A DNA stretch of 64,000 nt. It comes from an uncultured Oscillospiraceae bacterium. GTDB taxonomy: Bacteria; Bacillota; Clostridia; Oscillospirales; Acutalibacteraceae. The position numbers were made by a program, and so were the translations under genes. The stretch spans positions 62,001 through 126,000 of the forward strand of contig UQBX01000004.1 in assembly GCA_900539425.1 (NCBI GenBank), written 5' to 3'. Under the pieces are notes generated by a model that did no database searches, had not been told where the DNA came from, and was given only the letters and a program-made list of their open reading frames with translations. Positions 33,840 through 43,299 of the stretch are shown here, piece after piece (position 1 is the first letter of the stretch; every line of letters starts with the position of its first letter).

Positions 33840-34997
33840 ATGAAAAATTTTTCTGATTCCGTAAAATATATAGGCGCAGATGATAAAGATCTTGACCTTT
33901 TTGAGAGCCAGTATATAGTTCCCAACGGCGTTTCTTATAATTCTTATGTAATTATTGATGATAAAATCGCCGTAATGGACACCATTGATGAGCGCAAAAC
34001 TGATGAGTGGTTTGCAAATCTTGAAAAAGAGCTCGGTGGAAAAACACCTGATTATCTGGTTATCTCTCATCTGGAGCCGGATCATTCTGCAAACATCAAA
34101 AAATTTACAGAGAAGTATCCGTCAGCCGCACTTGTGGGCACGGCAAAGACTTTTGCAATGCTTCCGCAGTTCTTTGATATTGACGCTTCTGTTGAAAAAA
34201 TCACCGTTAAAGAGGGCGACTGTCTTTCTCTCGGCAGCCATGAACTTACATTTATAATGGCGCCTATGGTTCACTGGCCTGAGGTTATGCTTGAGTATGA
34301 AAAAACGGAAAAGATTCTTTTCTCAGCCGATGCTTTCGGTAAATTCGGCGCGCTTGATACTGATGAGGACTGGGCTTGCGAAGCAAGGCGTTATTATTTC
34401 AACATTGTGGGAAAATACGGCGGACCTGTTCAGACTTTGCTTAAAAAAGCGGCAAATCTTGAGATTAAAACAATCTGCCCGCTTCACGGCCCCATTCTTA
34501 CAGAAAATCTTGAATATTACATAAACCTTTACAACACATGGTCATCTTACCAGCCTGAAAAAGACGGTGTGTTTATTGCCTGCGCTTCTGTTTATGGCAA
34601 CACAAAGAACGCCGCTCTTAAACTCAAGGAGATACTTGAGGAAAAGGGTGTTAAAGTATCTTTTTCCGATATAACAAGAGATGATATGGCAGAAGCTGTT
34701 GAGGACGCATTTAAATATTCAAAAATAGTTCTTGCCGCTTCAAGCTATGATGGTGGTGTTTTCCCGCCTATGGAAGAACTGCTCTGCCACCTCAAGGCAA
34801 AAGCATTCCAAAACAGAAAGATTGGCATTATTGAAAACGGCTCATGGGCTCCGAGTGCTGCGCGTACAATAAAAGCAGCTCTTGAGAGCATGAAGAATAT
34901 ATCTGTATGTGAAAATACGGTAACTGTAAAATCTGCATTTAAAGAAAGTGATGTTCCGGCGCTTGAGGCACTTGCTCAGGAAATTGTAAACGACTGA
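33840..34997 (+). CDS. Flavodiiron protein (FprA-type A flavoprotein)
   Basis: 385 residues. An N-terminal metallo-beta-lactamase-like diiron domain (HLEPDHS near 76, MVHWPEVML, FSADAFGKFG, CPLHGPI) is followed by a flavodoxin domain from about 246 (ACASVYGNTKNAALKL). These cytoplasmic enzymes reduce oxygen or nitric oxide and protect anaerobes. All diiron ligands appear present. AGGAGG precedes the ATG. Confidence 0.94.
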   Translation: MKNFSDSVKYIGADDKDLDLFESQYIVPNGVSYNSYVIIDDKIAVMDTIDERKTDEWFANLEKELGGKTPDYLVISHLEPDHSANIKKFTEKYPSAALVGTAKTFAMLPQFFDIDASVEKITVKEGDCLSLGSHELTFIMAPMVHWPEVMLEYEKTEKILFSADAFGKFGALDTDEDWACEARRYYFNIVGKYGGPVQTLLKKAANLEIKTICPLHGPILTENLEYYINLYNTWSSYQPEKDGVFIACASVYGNTKNAALKLKEILEEKGVKVSFSDITRDDMAEAVEDAFKYSKIVLAASSYDGGVFPPMEELLCHLKAKAFQNRKIGIIENGSWAPSAARTIKAALESMKNISVCENTVTVKSAFKESDVPALEALAQEIVND

Positions 34998-35032
34998 TTT
35001 TGTAAGCAATTTCTCCTGAGAGAGGTGAAGTC

Positions 35033-36169
35033 GTGGAATCGGCTGCAGAAACACAGTTAAAAAGAAATTACGGCATAGACCTGCTTCGTATTATCTCAAT
35101 GATTATGATAGTTACGCTGCATACCGTAAGGCAGGGCGGAATACTTTATTCAGCAGAGCAGGGCACGCCTTATTATACAGTTGTCTGGATAATAGAAGCA
35201 CTTTGCATAGGCGCAGTAAATCTTTATGCGATGATCAGCGGTTTTGTGGGCGTAAATTCAACAAAAACACGGTTTTATAAGCTAGCGTCAATGTGGCTTC
35301 AGGTTGAATTTTACTGTATTATATCAACAATAATTATCTATTGTGTCAGCAAAGAGCCGTTTGATTTCGCAAGGCTTATTAACCGCCTTACTCCCGTTTC
35401 AACAGGCACTTACTGGTATTTTACATCATATTTTATAATGTTTTTCTTCACCCCGTTTTACAATAAACTGCTTTCTGTTTTAAACAGCAGGCAGCTTAAA
35501 TATTTGGGCGTGATAATATTTGTGTTTTCATCATTTTGGCCTACTGTATGGCAGACCGATATAATGGAAGTCAACCGCGGATATTCTTTTCTTTGGCTGT
35601 CTCTGCTTTATATTCTCGGCGGAATAGCAAAAAAACTTGAACTGCACAAAAAAGTTAATCCTTATTTAATGACAGCGATTTTTGTTTTGCTTATGCTGTT
35701 AGGCGCTGGGTTCAAGTTCCTGTCTGAGAATTGCGGATGGGAAATAAATGATAATAATCTTCTTATTTCATATTATTCGGCAAATGTTTTGGCAGGCACA
35801 TTTTGCCTGCTTCTTGCCGTAGCAAAAACAGATATAAAAGCAAAGATACCGATCAAGATAATCAAAACGCTTGCACCGCTCACGTTCGGCGTATATATAA
35901 TCCACACAAGCGAGTATATGTGGGGCTATGTATTGAAAGACGCGTTTGAAAGTTATAATACTATAGGCACGTTTTTCATGTTGCTTGCCGTAGTAGGTAC
36001 GTCGCTTGGAATATACCTCGGGTGTTCAGCTCTTGATGCAGTACGGCTTGCGCTTTTCAGACTGCTGAAAGTGGATAGATTTACAAGCAATATGGAAATA
36101 AGAATAAGATCGGCAGTAAACCGTTTTGCTAAGAAAAAAGAAAGTGTCAGTATGACGGATGAAACCTAA
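35033..36169 (+). CDS. Membrane acyltransferase (acyltransferase 3 family)
   Basis: 378 residues with about ten transmembrane segments. The N-terminal RNYGIDLLRIISMIMIVTLH with the family His marks acyltransferase 3, which O-acetylates or succinylates surface sugars. The GTG at 35033 follows GAGAGGTGA. It overlaps the start of the HAD gene by 11 nt. The substrate is unknown. Confidence 0.88.
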   Translation: MESAAETQLKRNYGIDLLRIISMIMIVTLHTVRQGGILYSAEQGTPYYTVVWIIEALCIGAVNLYAMISGFVGVNSTKTRFYKLASMWLQVEFYCIISTIIIYCVSKEPFDFARLINRLTPVSTGTYWYFTSYFIMFFFTPFYNKLLSVLNSRQLKYLGVIIFVFSSFWPTVWQTDIMEVNRGYSFLWLSLLYILGGIAKKLELHKKVNPYLMTAIFVLLMLLGAGFKFLSENCGWEINDNNLLISYYSANVLAGTFCLLLAVAKTDIKAKIPIKIIKTLAPLTFGVYIIHTSEYMWGYVLKDAFESYNTIGTFFMLLAVVGTSLGIYLGCSALDAVRLALFRLLKVDRFTSNMEIRIRSAVNRFAKKKESVSMTDET

Positions 36170-36986
36170 AAACAAAATTCTTCTTGCAGGGATAGACCTT
36201 GACGGCACCCTGCTGAGAAACGATAAAACTATCAGCTCTTTCACAGCTCAATCAATGATTAATGCCGCCCGCCGTGGTATCTGCCTTGTTCCTGTTACGG
36301 GCAGACCGCTTTCCGGAATTCCGCAGTGTGTGCTGCAGCTCGGCGTTTGCAATTACGCTGTTACAACAAACGGCGCCGTGATTACTGATCTCAGAACAAG
36401 CGAGTGCGTTTACAGCGCCCCTATTAATCACAGCAAGACCGTTCTTATAATGAAAGAACTTGATGAAGCGGGCATTTCTTATGAAGCGTTTGCGGACGGA
36501 TTCGGCTATCTAAGCCCTGCTGTTATGGAAAAATATAAGCGCAAATACGAATCAACTCCCGTAGGCGATTACATCAAAGCCTCAAGGAAAGTTGTGCAGG
36601 ATCCTGCTGCGGAGTTTATCAAAGGCGGAAAATGCGCAGACGAAATCTTTATCTCATGCGGCAGCAGTGCCCGGAGAGCTAAGATTGCCGGGAGGTACGA
36701 AACTGACAGTGATATTCAGTTGTGCTTTCTTGATGATACTTTTCTGGAGATAACGGCGCTTGGCGCAGACAAAGGCACGGCTTTCGGGTATTTGCGCAGT
36801 ATGCTTGGCATAAATCGTGAAAACACCATTGCTTTCGGCGATAATACGAATGATGTTTCACTTGTGGAAGCGGCTGGAGTTTTTGCAGCAATGGAAAATT
36901 CCTGCGATGAATTTAAAATGCAAGCCGATATTATTGCCCCGTCGAATGAGAATGACGGCGTTGCAAAAATACTAAACAAAATTTGA
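36159..36986 (+). CDS. Cof-type HAD phosphatase
   Basis: 275 residues, HAD superfamily subclass IIB: nucleophile motif GIDLDGTLLRND, PVTGRPLSGI (motif II) and the C-terminal IAFGDNTNDVSLVEAAG with Asp pair. Acts on a sugar phosphate or another small phosphoester, not predictable. It starts inside the acyltransferase gene in another frame, so it is probably co-transcribed. Confidence 0.9.
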   Translation: MKPKNKILLAGIDLDGTLLRNDKTISSFTAQSMINAARRGICLVPVTGRPLSGIPQCVLQLGVCNYAVTTNGAVITDLRTSECVYSAPINHSKTVLIMKELDEAGISYEAFADGFGYLSPAVMEKYKRKYESTPVGDYIKASRKVVQDPAAEFIKGGKCADEIFISCGSSARRAKIAGRYETDSDIQLCFLDDTFLEITALGADKGTAFGYLRSMLGINRENTIAFGDNTNDVSLVEAAGVFAAMENSCDEFKMQADIIAPSNENDGVAKILNKI

Positions 36987-37070
36987 CAAATTATTTTATG
37001 CAAATTGCCCAAAATCATAACTTTGCTTTTCAGAATATGACGGCGAATTGTAGATTATGTATAAAAAATA

Positions 37071-37099
37071 TTGACTTTGTTGTGCAAAAATACTAATAT
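37071..37099 (+). promoter_or_regulatory. Promoter of the DUF6465 gene
   Basis: TTGACT, 17-bp spacer, TAATAT, 74 nt before the ATG. Confidence 0.7.
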
Positions 37100-37172
37100 A
37101 GCAACTGTAAAGCTTTTTACTTTACTGAGCAATATTTTCTTAACATATAATATTTTGAAAGGATTTTTGATT

Positions 37173-37643
37173 ATGGCAGTAAAAAAGAATGACGTTAAGC
37201 CGGCAGAAAAAAGCGTAAAAAAAGAAGCCGCAGCTCCCGTAAAAGCTGTTAAAGAAGAAAAAGCGGCAGTTAAAGCAACAGAGAAAAAGGCAGAAGAGAA
37301 GCCTGTTGAAAAGAAAGAAGAAAAGAAGGCTGCTAAACCAGCTGCAAAGAAAGAAGATAAGAAAGCTTCAGCAAAGGCTGTTGCAGAAGAAAAGCCCGCA
37401 AAGAAAGCCGCTCCCGCAAAGAAGCCTGCTAAAAAAGCTGAAAAGGCAGAAACAGAGGTTTACTTTGAGTTTGCCGGCAGACAGGTTAAGGCTGCAGATG
37501 TTACAAAGGCTGTTGAGGCTGCCTGCAAAGCAAACGGTGTAAAGAGCGCTGATGTAAAGGGCGTTAAGGTATATGTAAAGGCAGAGGATAACGCTGCTTA
37601 CTATGTACTTGCTAACGGCGAATCAGGCAAGATCGATTTATAA
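37173..37643 (+). CDS. DUF6465 protein with histone H1-like Lys/Ala tail
   Basis: 156 residues from the ATG at 37173 (GAAAGGA upstream; the longer frame to 37071 begins inside the promoter). Residues about 5-95 are low-complexity Lys/Ala/Glu/Pro repeats of the AKKAAPAKKPAKKA kind; the last 60 form a small domain starting EVYFEFAGRQVKAADV that is typical of DUF6465 in Clostridia. The basic tail suggests nucleic-acid binding, but no function is established. Confidence 0.85.
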   Translation: MAVKKNDVKPAEKSVKKEAAAPVKAVKEEKAAVKATEKKAEEKPVEKKEEKKAAKPAAKKEDKKASAKAVAEEKPAKKAAPAKKPAKKAEKAETEVYFEFAGRQVKAADVTKAVEAACKANGVKSADVKGVKVYVKAEDNAAYYVLANGESGKIDL

Positions 37644-37674
37644 TCTGAAAAATATATTATAAATTTTAGAAAAT

Positions 37675-37707
37675 CCGCTTTGCGTGTTTTGCGCAGAGCG
37701 GTTTTTT
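37675..37707 (+). terminator. Terminator after DUF6465 gene
   Basis: CCGCTTTGCG pairs with CGCAGAGCGG around a T-rich loop, followed by TTTTTT. Confidence 0.88.
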
Positions 37708-37821
37708 ATTTTGAAAACACACAGCAATTTGTTTTGCTGCCCGCTTGTCGGAGTGTTTTAGAGAACCTAAAAAAAGCAAGTCCGCAGTCTGCGGAAAGTG
37801 CGCCGGTATTCAACTATTCGA

Positions 37822-37850
37822 TTGATTATGTGTATGAATTATGTTAGAAT
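37822..37850 (+). promoter_or_regulatory. Promoter of the CapA-like gene
   Basis: TTGATT, 17-bp spacer, TAGAAT, 30 nt before the ATG at 37881. Confidence 0.6.
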
Positions 37851-37880
37851 ATAGAAAACGTAAAGAAAGATGTGCTGTTT

Positions 37881-39080
37881 ATGGATAATGGTAATAAAAA
37901 GAAACTTGCGGGTGTTATTGTGCCCGTTGTGCTTGCCGTGCTTGTTATATGCGGTTTTGCTGTCAGCGGTCATATCACTAAAAATATGGACAGTGAAATG
38001 CCTACTGCGCAAACCACTTCAGAAGTTACAACTCAGGCAACAACAAATGCCGTATCAAGTGTTTCTCTTGTTGCGGTGGGAGATAATCTTATTCACAACA
38101 CACTTATCAGCGCAGGTGAGCAGGAGGACGGCTCGCTTGACTACTCGTCATTTTACGAAAACATAAAAAACGATATTTCATCAGCCGATATTGCCGTAAT
38201 AAACCAGGAAACGATTCTCGGCGGAAGTGAATTTGAATACACAGGTTATCCTGTATTTAATTCACCTTGGGAGATAGGCACGGCGGCTATAGATGCGGGC
38301 TTTGATATATTTACCTGCGCCACCAATCATTCGCTTGATAAAGGATATGCAGGCATTGAGCAGGAATGTGCGTTCTTTGACCAGCATCCGGAGGTTGTTC
38401 ATGTAGGTACTAATGACAGCGAAGAGGACTATAATTCCATAATCTATTATGAGAAAAATTCCATACGTTTCGCAATCCTCAATTACACATACGGCACAAA
38501 CGGTATTCCGATTCCCGAGAGTTCGCCGTGGTGTGTCAATATGATGGATAAGGAAAAGATAACAGCCGATGTTAATGCCGCAAAACAGAATGCGGATGTA
38601 ATCATTGTATTTCCTCACTGGGGAACGGAAAACAGCACTTCGGTTTCCGATTATCAGCGTGAATATGTACAGCTTTTCTCAGATCTCGGCGTTGATATTG
38701 TTATCGGCACACATCCTCATGTGCTTCAGCCTGTAGAATGGGTGGAGAATGAAACAACAGGCAAAAAAATGCTTGTCTATTATTCGCTTGGTAACTTTAT
38801 TTCTCATCAAACCAGTCTCAATCAGCTCTGCGGAGGCATGGCTGAGATAAAGATTGAAAAGAAAAATGGTGAAATTTCTATAACCTCCGCAAAACTTGTG
38901 CCTGTTGTTTGCTGGTATAAGTCATCAGGAGATAAATATGAGTTTTCTGTTTATAAGCTTTCTGATTATACCGATTCAATCGCAGATTCACACGCGCAGA
39001 GGTCAAACGGCGCAACTCCCGATTATTTCAGGGAATACGCCTCGGATATTGTAAGCGACGAATTCCTGGATATGGGATGA
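37881..39080 (+). CDS. CapA/PgsA-like metallophosphoesterase-fold lipobiology protein
   Basis: About 399 residues. One N-terminal membrane anchor (near 8-28), a Thr-rich linker, then the CapA fold: LVAVGDNLIHNTLI, CATNHSLDKGYAGI, FPHWGTE and GVDIVIGTHPHVLQPVEW, SLGNFISHQ. CapA proteins relate to poly-gamma-glutamate capsule synthesis, but no pgsB or pgsC genes are near, so the role is open. A GTG at 37872 is an alternative start; neither has a strong ribosome site. Confidence 0.86.
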   Translation: MDNGNKKKLAGVIVPVVLAVLVICGFAVSGHITKNMDSEMPTAQTTSEVTTQATTNAVSSVSLVAVGDNLIHNTLISAGEQEDGSLDYSSFYENIKNDISSADIAVINQETILGGSEFEYTGYPVFNSPWEIGTAAIDAGFDIFTCATNHSLDKGYAGIEQECAFFDQHPEVVHVGTNDSEEDYNSIIYYEKNSIRFAILNYTYGTNGIPIPESSPWCVNMMDKEKITADVNAAKQNADVIIVFPHWGTENSTSVSDYQREYVQLFSDLGVDIVIGTHPHVLQPVEWVENETTGKKMLVYYSLGNFISHQTSLNQLCGGMAEIKIEKKNGEISITSAKLVPVVCWYKSSGDKYEFSVYKLSDYTDSIADSHAQRSNGATPDYFREYASDIVSDEFLDMG

Positions 39081-39154
39081 TTGTAAAAAATGCACAAATG
39101 AACAGATTTTTCAATGTGTAAAAATTACAAGTCAAACAAAATTGAAAAAAAGCA

Positions 39155-39183
39155 TTGACTTTTCGTGGATCGAAAAATATAAT
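39155..39183 (+). promoter_or_regulatory. Promoter of glnA
   Basis: TTGACT, 17-bp spacer, perfect TATAAT. A terminator-like hairpin starts only 18 nt downstream. Confidence 0.85.
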
Positions 39184-39200
39184 GATATTGTATTCAGAAC

Positions 39201-39245
39201 AAAGGCGTTCCGGAGTTTTTCGGAATGCCTTTTTATTTTTTTTAT
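39201..39245 (+). terminator. Leader terminator/attenuator of glnA
   Basis: AAAGGCGTTCCG and CGGAATGCCTTT form a 12-bp stem (one G-T pair) followed by TTTTTATTTTTTTT, before AGGAG and the glnA ATG. Transcripts would end after about 50 nt unless antitermination occurs. Confidence 0.8.
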
Positions 39246-39259
39246 GAGGAGTATTGATT

Positions 39260-40600
39260 ATGAGCAAGCTTACTAAAGAAGATATCTTGAGAGACGCAAA
39301 AGAGAAAAACGTTGAATTCGTAAGACTGCAGTTTACAGATGTTTTCGGTCTTATGAAAAATGTGGCAGTAACCGTTTCTCAGCTTGAAAAAGCACTTGAT
39401 AACGATTGTATGTTTGACGGTTCTTCTATTGATGGCTTTGTAAGAATTGATGAGTCTGATATGTATCTTCATCCGGACCTTGATTCATGGGCTATCTTTC
39501 CTTGGAGAACTTTCGGCGGAAAAACAACAGGCCGTCTTATTTGCTCAGTTTATATGGCAGACAACAAGACCCCGTTTATGGGAGATCCCAAAAATGTACT
39601 TGATAAGGTAATTAAAGAAGCAAACGAAATGGGCTTCGGCTTCAATGTTGGCCCTGAACTTGAGTTTTTCCTTTTCAAGCGTGACGAAGAAGGCAACCCC
39701 ACTACAGAGCTTACCGATGCCGGCGGATATTTCGATCTTAATCCTAATGACGCAGGTGAAAACTGCCGCCGTGATATTTGCCTTGCTCTTGAAGATATGG
39801 GTTATGAGATTGAGGCGTCTCACCACGAGGTTGCTGAATCACAGCATGAGATAGACTTCAGATTTGATGATGTTATGACTACTGCGGACAGAGTTATGAC
39901 TTTCAAGCACGTTGTTAAGACATACGCAACAAAGCATGGTCTTCACGCAACATTTATGCCGAAACCGATTTACGGCATTAACGGCTCCGGTATGCATACC
40001 AACATGAGCCTTTTCAGACTTGAAGACGGTTCCAATGCTTTTGATGATCCGTCTGATGAGCGCGGCCTTTCAAAGACTGCTTATCAGTTTATAGCAGGTA
40101 TTATGAAACACGTTAAAGGCATTGCGGCTTTTTCAAACCCAACCGTAAACTCTTATAAAAGACTTGTTCCCGGTTATGAGGCTCCTTGCTATTTGACATG
40201 GTCTTCATCAAACCGCTCAGTTCTTGTAAGAATTCCCGCGGCACGCGGCAAAGGAACCCGTGTTGAGCTTCGCTGCCCCGATCCTACCTGCAATCCTTAT
40301 CTTGAAATGGCTCTTTGCCTTGCAGCAGGCCTTGACGGTATTAAAAAAGGCATGACCCCTCCCGAGCCGGTTGATTACAATGTTTTCGACCTTACTGCAG
40401 AGGAATTGAAAAAAGAAAAGATCGATTGCCTGCCCGGCAGCCTTATCGAAGCTGTTTATGCAGCAGAGGCTGATCCGTTCATTAAGGAAACTCTCGGAGA
40501 TCATGTATTCGATGCTTACATCGAAGGAAAGAAAAACGAGTGGGATGAGTACAGAACTCAGGTTTCACAGTGGGAAGTTGACAGATATCTTAAAAAGTAA
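39260..40600 (+). CDS. glnA: Glutamine synthetase type I
   Basis: 446 residues. Makes glutamine from glutamate, ammonia and ATP. Blocks: FVRLQFTDVFGLMKN, MFDGSSIDGF, NVGPELEFFLF, GSGMHTNMSLF, and NPTVNSYKRLVPGYEAP. The length fits the GSI-alpha enzymes of Firmicutes, which are regulated by feedback and not by adenylylation. The ATG at 39260 follows GAGGAG. The gene is followed by the ammonium transporter. Confidence 0.97.
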   Translation: MSKLTKEDILRDAKEKNVEFVRLQFTDVFGLMKNVAVTVSQLEKALDNDCMFDGSSIDGFVRIDESDMYLHPDLDSWAIFPWRTFGGKTTGRLICSVYMADNKTPFMGDPKNVLDKVIKEANEMGFGFNVGPELEFFLFKRDEEGNPTTELTDAGGYFDLNPNDAGENCRRDICLALEDMGYEIEASHHEVAESQHEIDFRFDDVMTTADRVMTFKHVVKTYATKHGLHATFMPKPIYGINGSGMHTNMSLFRLEDGSNAFDDPSDERGLSKTAYQFIAGIMKHVKGIAAFSNPTVNSYKRLVPGYEAPCYLTWSSSNRSVLVRIPAARGKGTRVELRCPDPTCNPYLEMALCLAAGLDGIKKGMTPPEPVDYNVFDLTAEELKKEKIDCLPGSLIEAVYAAEADPFIKETLGDHVFDAYIEGKKNEWDEYRTQVSQWEVDRYLKK

Positions 40601-40633
40601 CTTAACCCTCTCTTTGGCAGAAATGCCTTTATA

Positions 40634-40714
40634 GGTCGGTGTGTTAAATCCGCACCGGCCATATAGAATGCATAACGGCGTGCATTGCGATGATGCAATG
40701 CGCGCCGTTTTTTA
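40634..40714 (+). terminator. Two hairpins between glnA and amt, second a strong terminator
   Basis: GGTCGGTGTG pairs with CGCACCGGCC over 10 bp (40634-40660). Then AACGGCGTGCATTGC pairs over 15 bp with GCAATGCGCGCCGTT around GATGAT (40674-40709), followed by TTTTTATAT. No clear promoter lies between the second hairpin and the amt gene, so amt expression probably needs read-through. Confidence 0.78.
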
Positions 40715-40739
40715 TATAAATTTATAGGAGGAGTATATT

Positions 40740-42464
40740 ATGACAAACATACTTGAAGTAGTACAAAACGAAGTATACGGCGTCTGGTATCTTGTAGGCG
40801 CCGCTCTGGTTTTCTTCATGCAGTGCGGCTTTGCAATGGTGGAAACCGGCTTCACAAGGGCGAAAAACGCAGGTAACATAATAATGAAAAACCTGATGGA
40901 TTTCTGTATCGGTACGCCGATGTTTCTGTTGCTTGGTTTTTCGCTTATGCTCAGTGAAGATTATGTAATGGGTCTGATAGGTGTTCCCAATTTGGGAATA
41001 TTTACGGATTACGCAAATTTTGACTGGTCTAATTTCGTTTTCAACCTTGTTTTTTGTGCTACTGCGGCTACTATTGTTTCAGGCGCAATGGCAGAAAGAA
41101 CAAAGTTCAGCGCTTACTGCGTATACAGCGCGGTTATCAGTGCTGTCATCTATCCGATTGAGGCGGGATGGATATGGAATTCAGAAGGCTGGCTCGCTAA
41201 ACTCGGCTTCCACGATTTCGCAGGCTCCTGTGCTATCCACATGGTTGGCGGTATAACCGCATTTATCGGCGCTGCTATCGTAGGGCCTCGTATAGGCAAA
41301 TATGTTAAGGATAAGAAGACTGGCAAGACGGTTGCAAAAGCTATTCCCGGCCACAGCCTAACTCTTGGTGCTTTGGGCGTATTTATTCTTTGGTTTGCAT
41401 GGTATGGTTTCAACGGCGCTGCGGCTAAGAGTGTTGATTCTCTTGCATCCATCTTCCTCACAACCACATGCGCTCCTGCCATTGCAACGTGTGTTACAAT
41501 GCTGTTTACATGGATCAAAAACGGAAAACCCGATGTTTCAATGTCATTAAACGGCTCACTCGCCGGCCTTGTTGCGGTAACAGCAGGATGTGATGTTGTA
41601 GACGCTCTCGGCTCATGTATTATAGGTGCTGTTTCAGGTATCCTTGTTGTTGTTGCGGTTGAGGTTGTCGATATAAAGATCAAGGTAGACGATCCCGTAG
41701 GCGCTGTTGCAGTTCACTGCTGTAATGGTATATGGGGCACTGTTGCTGTAGGTCTGTTCTCAACACAGGGTGGTCTGTTCTACGGCGGCGGTTTCAGACT
41801 TTTGGGCGTTCAGCTTTTGGGCGTGGTTTCCGTTGCGGCATGGACTATCGTTACTATGACTATCGTATTCTTTATCATCAAAAAGACTATTGGTCTGCGA
41901 GTTTCAAGTGAAGAGGAAATCAAGGGTCTTGATGCAACAGAACATAATCTTCCCTCAGCTTATGCGGACTTTATGCCTGCGCTTGCAATTGCAGGAGGCT
42001 CTGCGGCTGACACGGCAGAGGTTCATCAGGCTGTTTCAGTTGAAAAAGCGGTTCCGGTAGAATCTTATACAGCAAATACAAATGAAAGCGGAAAGCTTAC
42101 AAATGTTGTAATGATCTTCAACCCCACAAAGCTTGAAGCAGTTAAGGAAAGCATGAACGAAATCGGCGTAACCGGTATGACGGTTACAAATGTTATGGGA
42201 TGCGGTGTTCAGAAAGGCCATAAAAAGATGTACCGAGGAATTGAGATAGAAGAACTCAGCCTCAATCCTAAGATGAAACTTGAAATGGCGGTTTCAAAAG
42301 TTCCTGTTTCAACTGTTATAGATGCGGCGCGCAAGGCGCTGTATACAGGCAATATAGGAGACGGAAAGATATTCCTTTACGATATTGAAGATGTTGTAAA
42401 AGTAAGAACGGGAGAAACGGGAGTTGCGGCGCTTCAGGGCGAAGCAGACCTTGAAAACGACTGA
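40740..42464 (+). CDS. amtB: Ammonium transporter with fused C-terminal PII domain
   Basis: 574 residues. Residues 1-410 are an Amt channel with 11 transmembrane segments (YLVGAALVFFMQCGFAMVET, ending in SSEEEIKGLDATEHN). After an Ala/Val/Glu linker, residues from about 453 form a PII protein (LTNVVMIFNPTKLEAVKESM, T-loop GHKKMYRGIEIEEL, VRTGETG). PII normally binds Amt as a separate subunit and blocks it; here it is covalently attached. TAGGAGGAG precedes the ATG. Confidence 0.95.
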   Translation: MTNILEVVQNEVYGVWYLVGAALVFFMQCGFAMVETGFTRAKNAGNIIMKNLMDFCIGTPMFLLLGFSLMLSEDYVMGLIGVPNLGIFTDYANFDWSNFVFNLVFCATAATIVSGAMAERTKFSAYCVYSAVISAVIYPIEAGWIWNSEGWLAKLGFHDFAGSCAIHMVGGITAFIGAAIVGPRIGKYVKDKKTGKTVAKAIPGHSLTLGALGVFILWFAWYGFNGAAAKSVDSLASIFLTTTCAPAIATCVTMLFTWIKNGKPDVSMSLNGSLAGLVAVTAGCDVVDALGSCIIGAVSGILVVVAVEVVDIKIKVDDPVGAVAVHCCNGIWGTVAVGLFSTQGGLFYGGGFRLLGVQLLGVVSVAAWTIVTMTIVFFIIKKTIGLRVSSEEEIKGLDATEHNLPSAYADFMPALAIAGGSAADTAEVHQAVSVEKAVPVESYTANTNESGKLTNVVMIFNPTKLEAVKESMNEIGVTGMTVTNVMGCGVQKGHKKMYRGIEIEELSLNPKMKLEMAVSKVPVSTVIDAARKALYTGNIGDGKIFLYDIEDVVKVRTGETGVAALQGEADLEND

Positions 42465-42545
42465 TAGAATAATTTAGCTTAAAGGCTCATTGAGCTCAGC
42501 ATCATCCTAAAAAATCAATATGGTGCACCGCATATGATGAGGTAC

Positions 42546-42586
42546 AAAAAATCAAGGCGGAGTCAACAGACTCTGCTTCGATTTTT
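42546..42586 (+). terminator. Terminator after amt
   Basis: AAAAATCAAGGCGGAGTC pairs with GACTCTGCTTCGATTTTT around AACA; one mismatch. Confidence 0.85.
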
Positions 42587-42668
42587 AATTTCTATTTACT
42601 TTTGAAATATAAGTATCTATTACGGTGCTTTGAAGCGGCGTCAGAAAGATTCGCGGTGAGGGATGAAT

Positions 42669-43189
42669 TTATTTTGTTTGATGACAGCCATATTGTTTTC
42701 TCATATCAAAAAACAGCTGAATAAGGCTTTTATAATACGGAATAAATACGCCGTCATCTATCATTTTGTTTATTTTTTCTAATGCTGCCCATTTAACGTC
42801 CTGCACTTCTTCATACTGCAAAACTAAATCATTTATGTTGATTTCTTTTCAATTAAGTAAACATCGTCAAAGCCTTCATTGAAATTTATTGTTAAATGAG
42901 GCTGAACGTCTTGAAGATCAATTTTTAATCCTATTTCTTCAAACAATTCTCTTTCAATAGCCGTTTGGCTTGATTCTCCGGATAACGCGCTTCCTCCTAC
43001 TGTTATATCCCACATATTCGGCCATCCTGATTTAAACGGCTGTCTTTGTTGAATTAACATTTCGTCTTTTGAATTAAAAATGCAAGCATGAACTACAAGG
43101 TGGTAAGCGCCTTTTTTAAATTTTTTCCCTCTCACCATTGTTTTGTTAGTCTTTGTTTTATCTCTGTTGTATATATCCCATAATTCCAT
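42669..43189 (-). pseudogene. NUDIX hydrolase gene with a late frameshift
   Basis: Reading leftward, MELWDIYNRDKTKTNKTMVR and a NUDIX box (GESSQTAIERELFEEIG) continue to VYLIEKKST and a stop at 42833. One frame over, the expected C-terminus carries on without a break: ININDLVLQYEEVQDVKWA, then MIDDGVFIPYYKSL, stopping at 42669. The shift lies in the A-rich GAAAAGAAATCAAC near 42840-42850. Intact members (isopentenyl-diphosphate isomerase-like NUDIX) are about 170 residues. The NUDIX box is complete, so a truncated protein might keep some activity. Confidence 0.78.
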
Positions 43190-43299
43190 ATAACACTCCG
43201 AACCAGTATAAACGGTTATGAAAGCCTGAGGGCATAACGCCCTTATCTATTTATTAAATTCGTTAACGTATCAAGAATATATGGCTTCCTCACTTTTTG

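Noticed and set aside
39201..40714. ANTAR-type paired hairpins in the glnA and amt leaders.
   Set aside because: The loops do not show the A at position 1 and G at position 4 of a hexaloop; only the terminators are supported.
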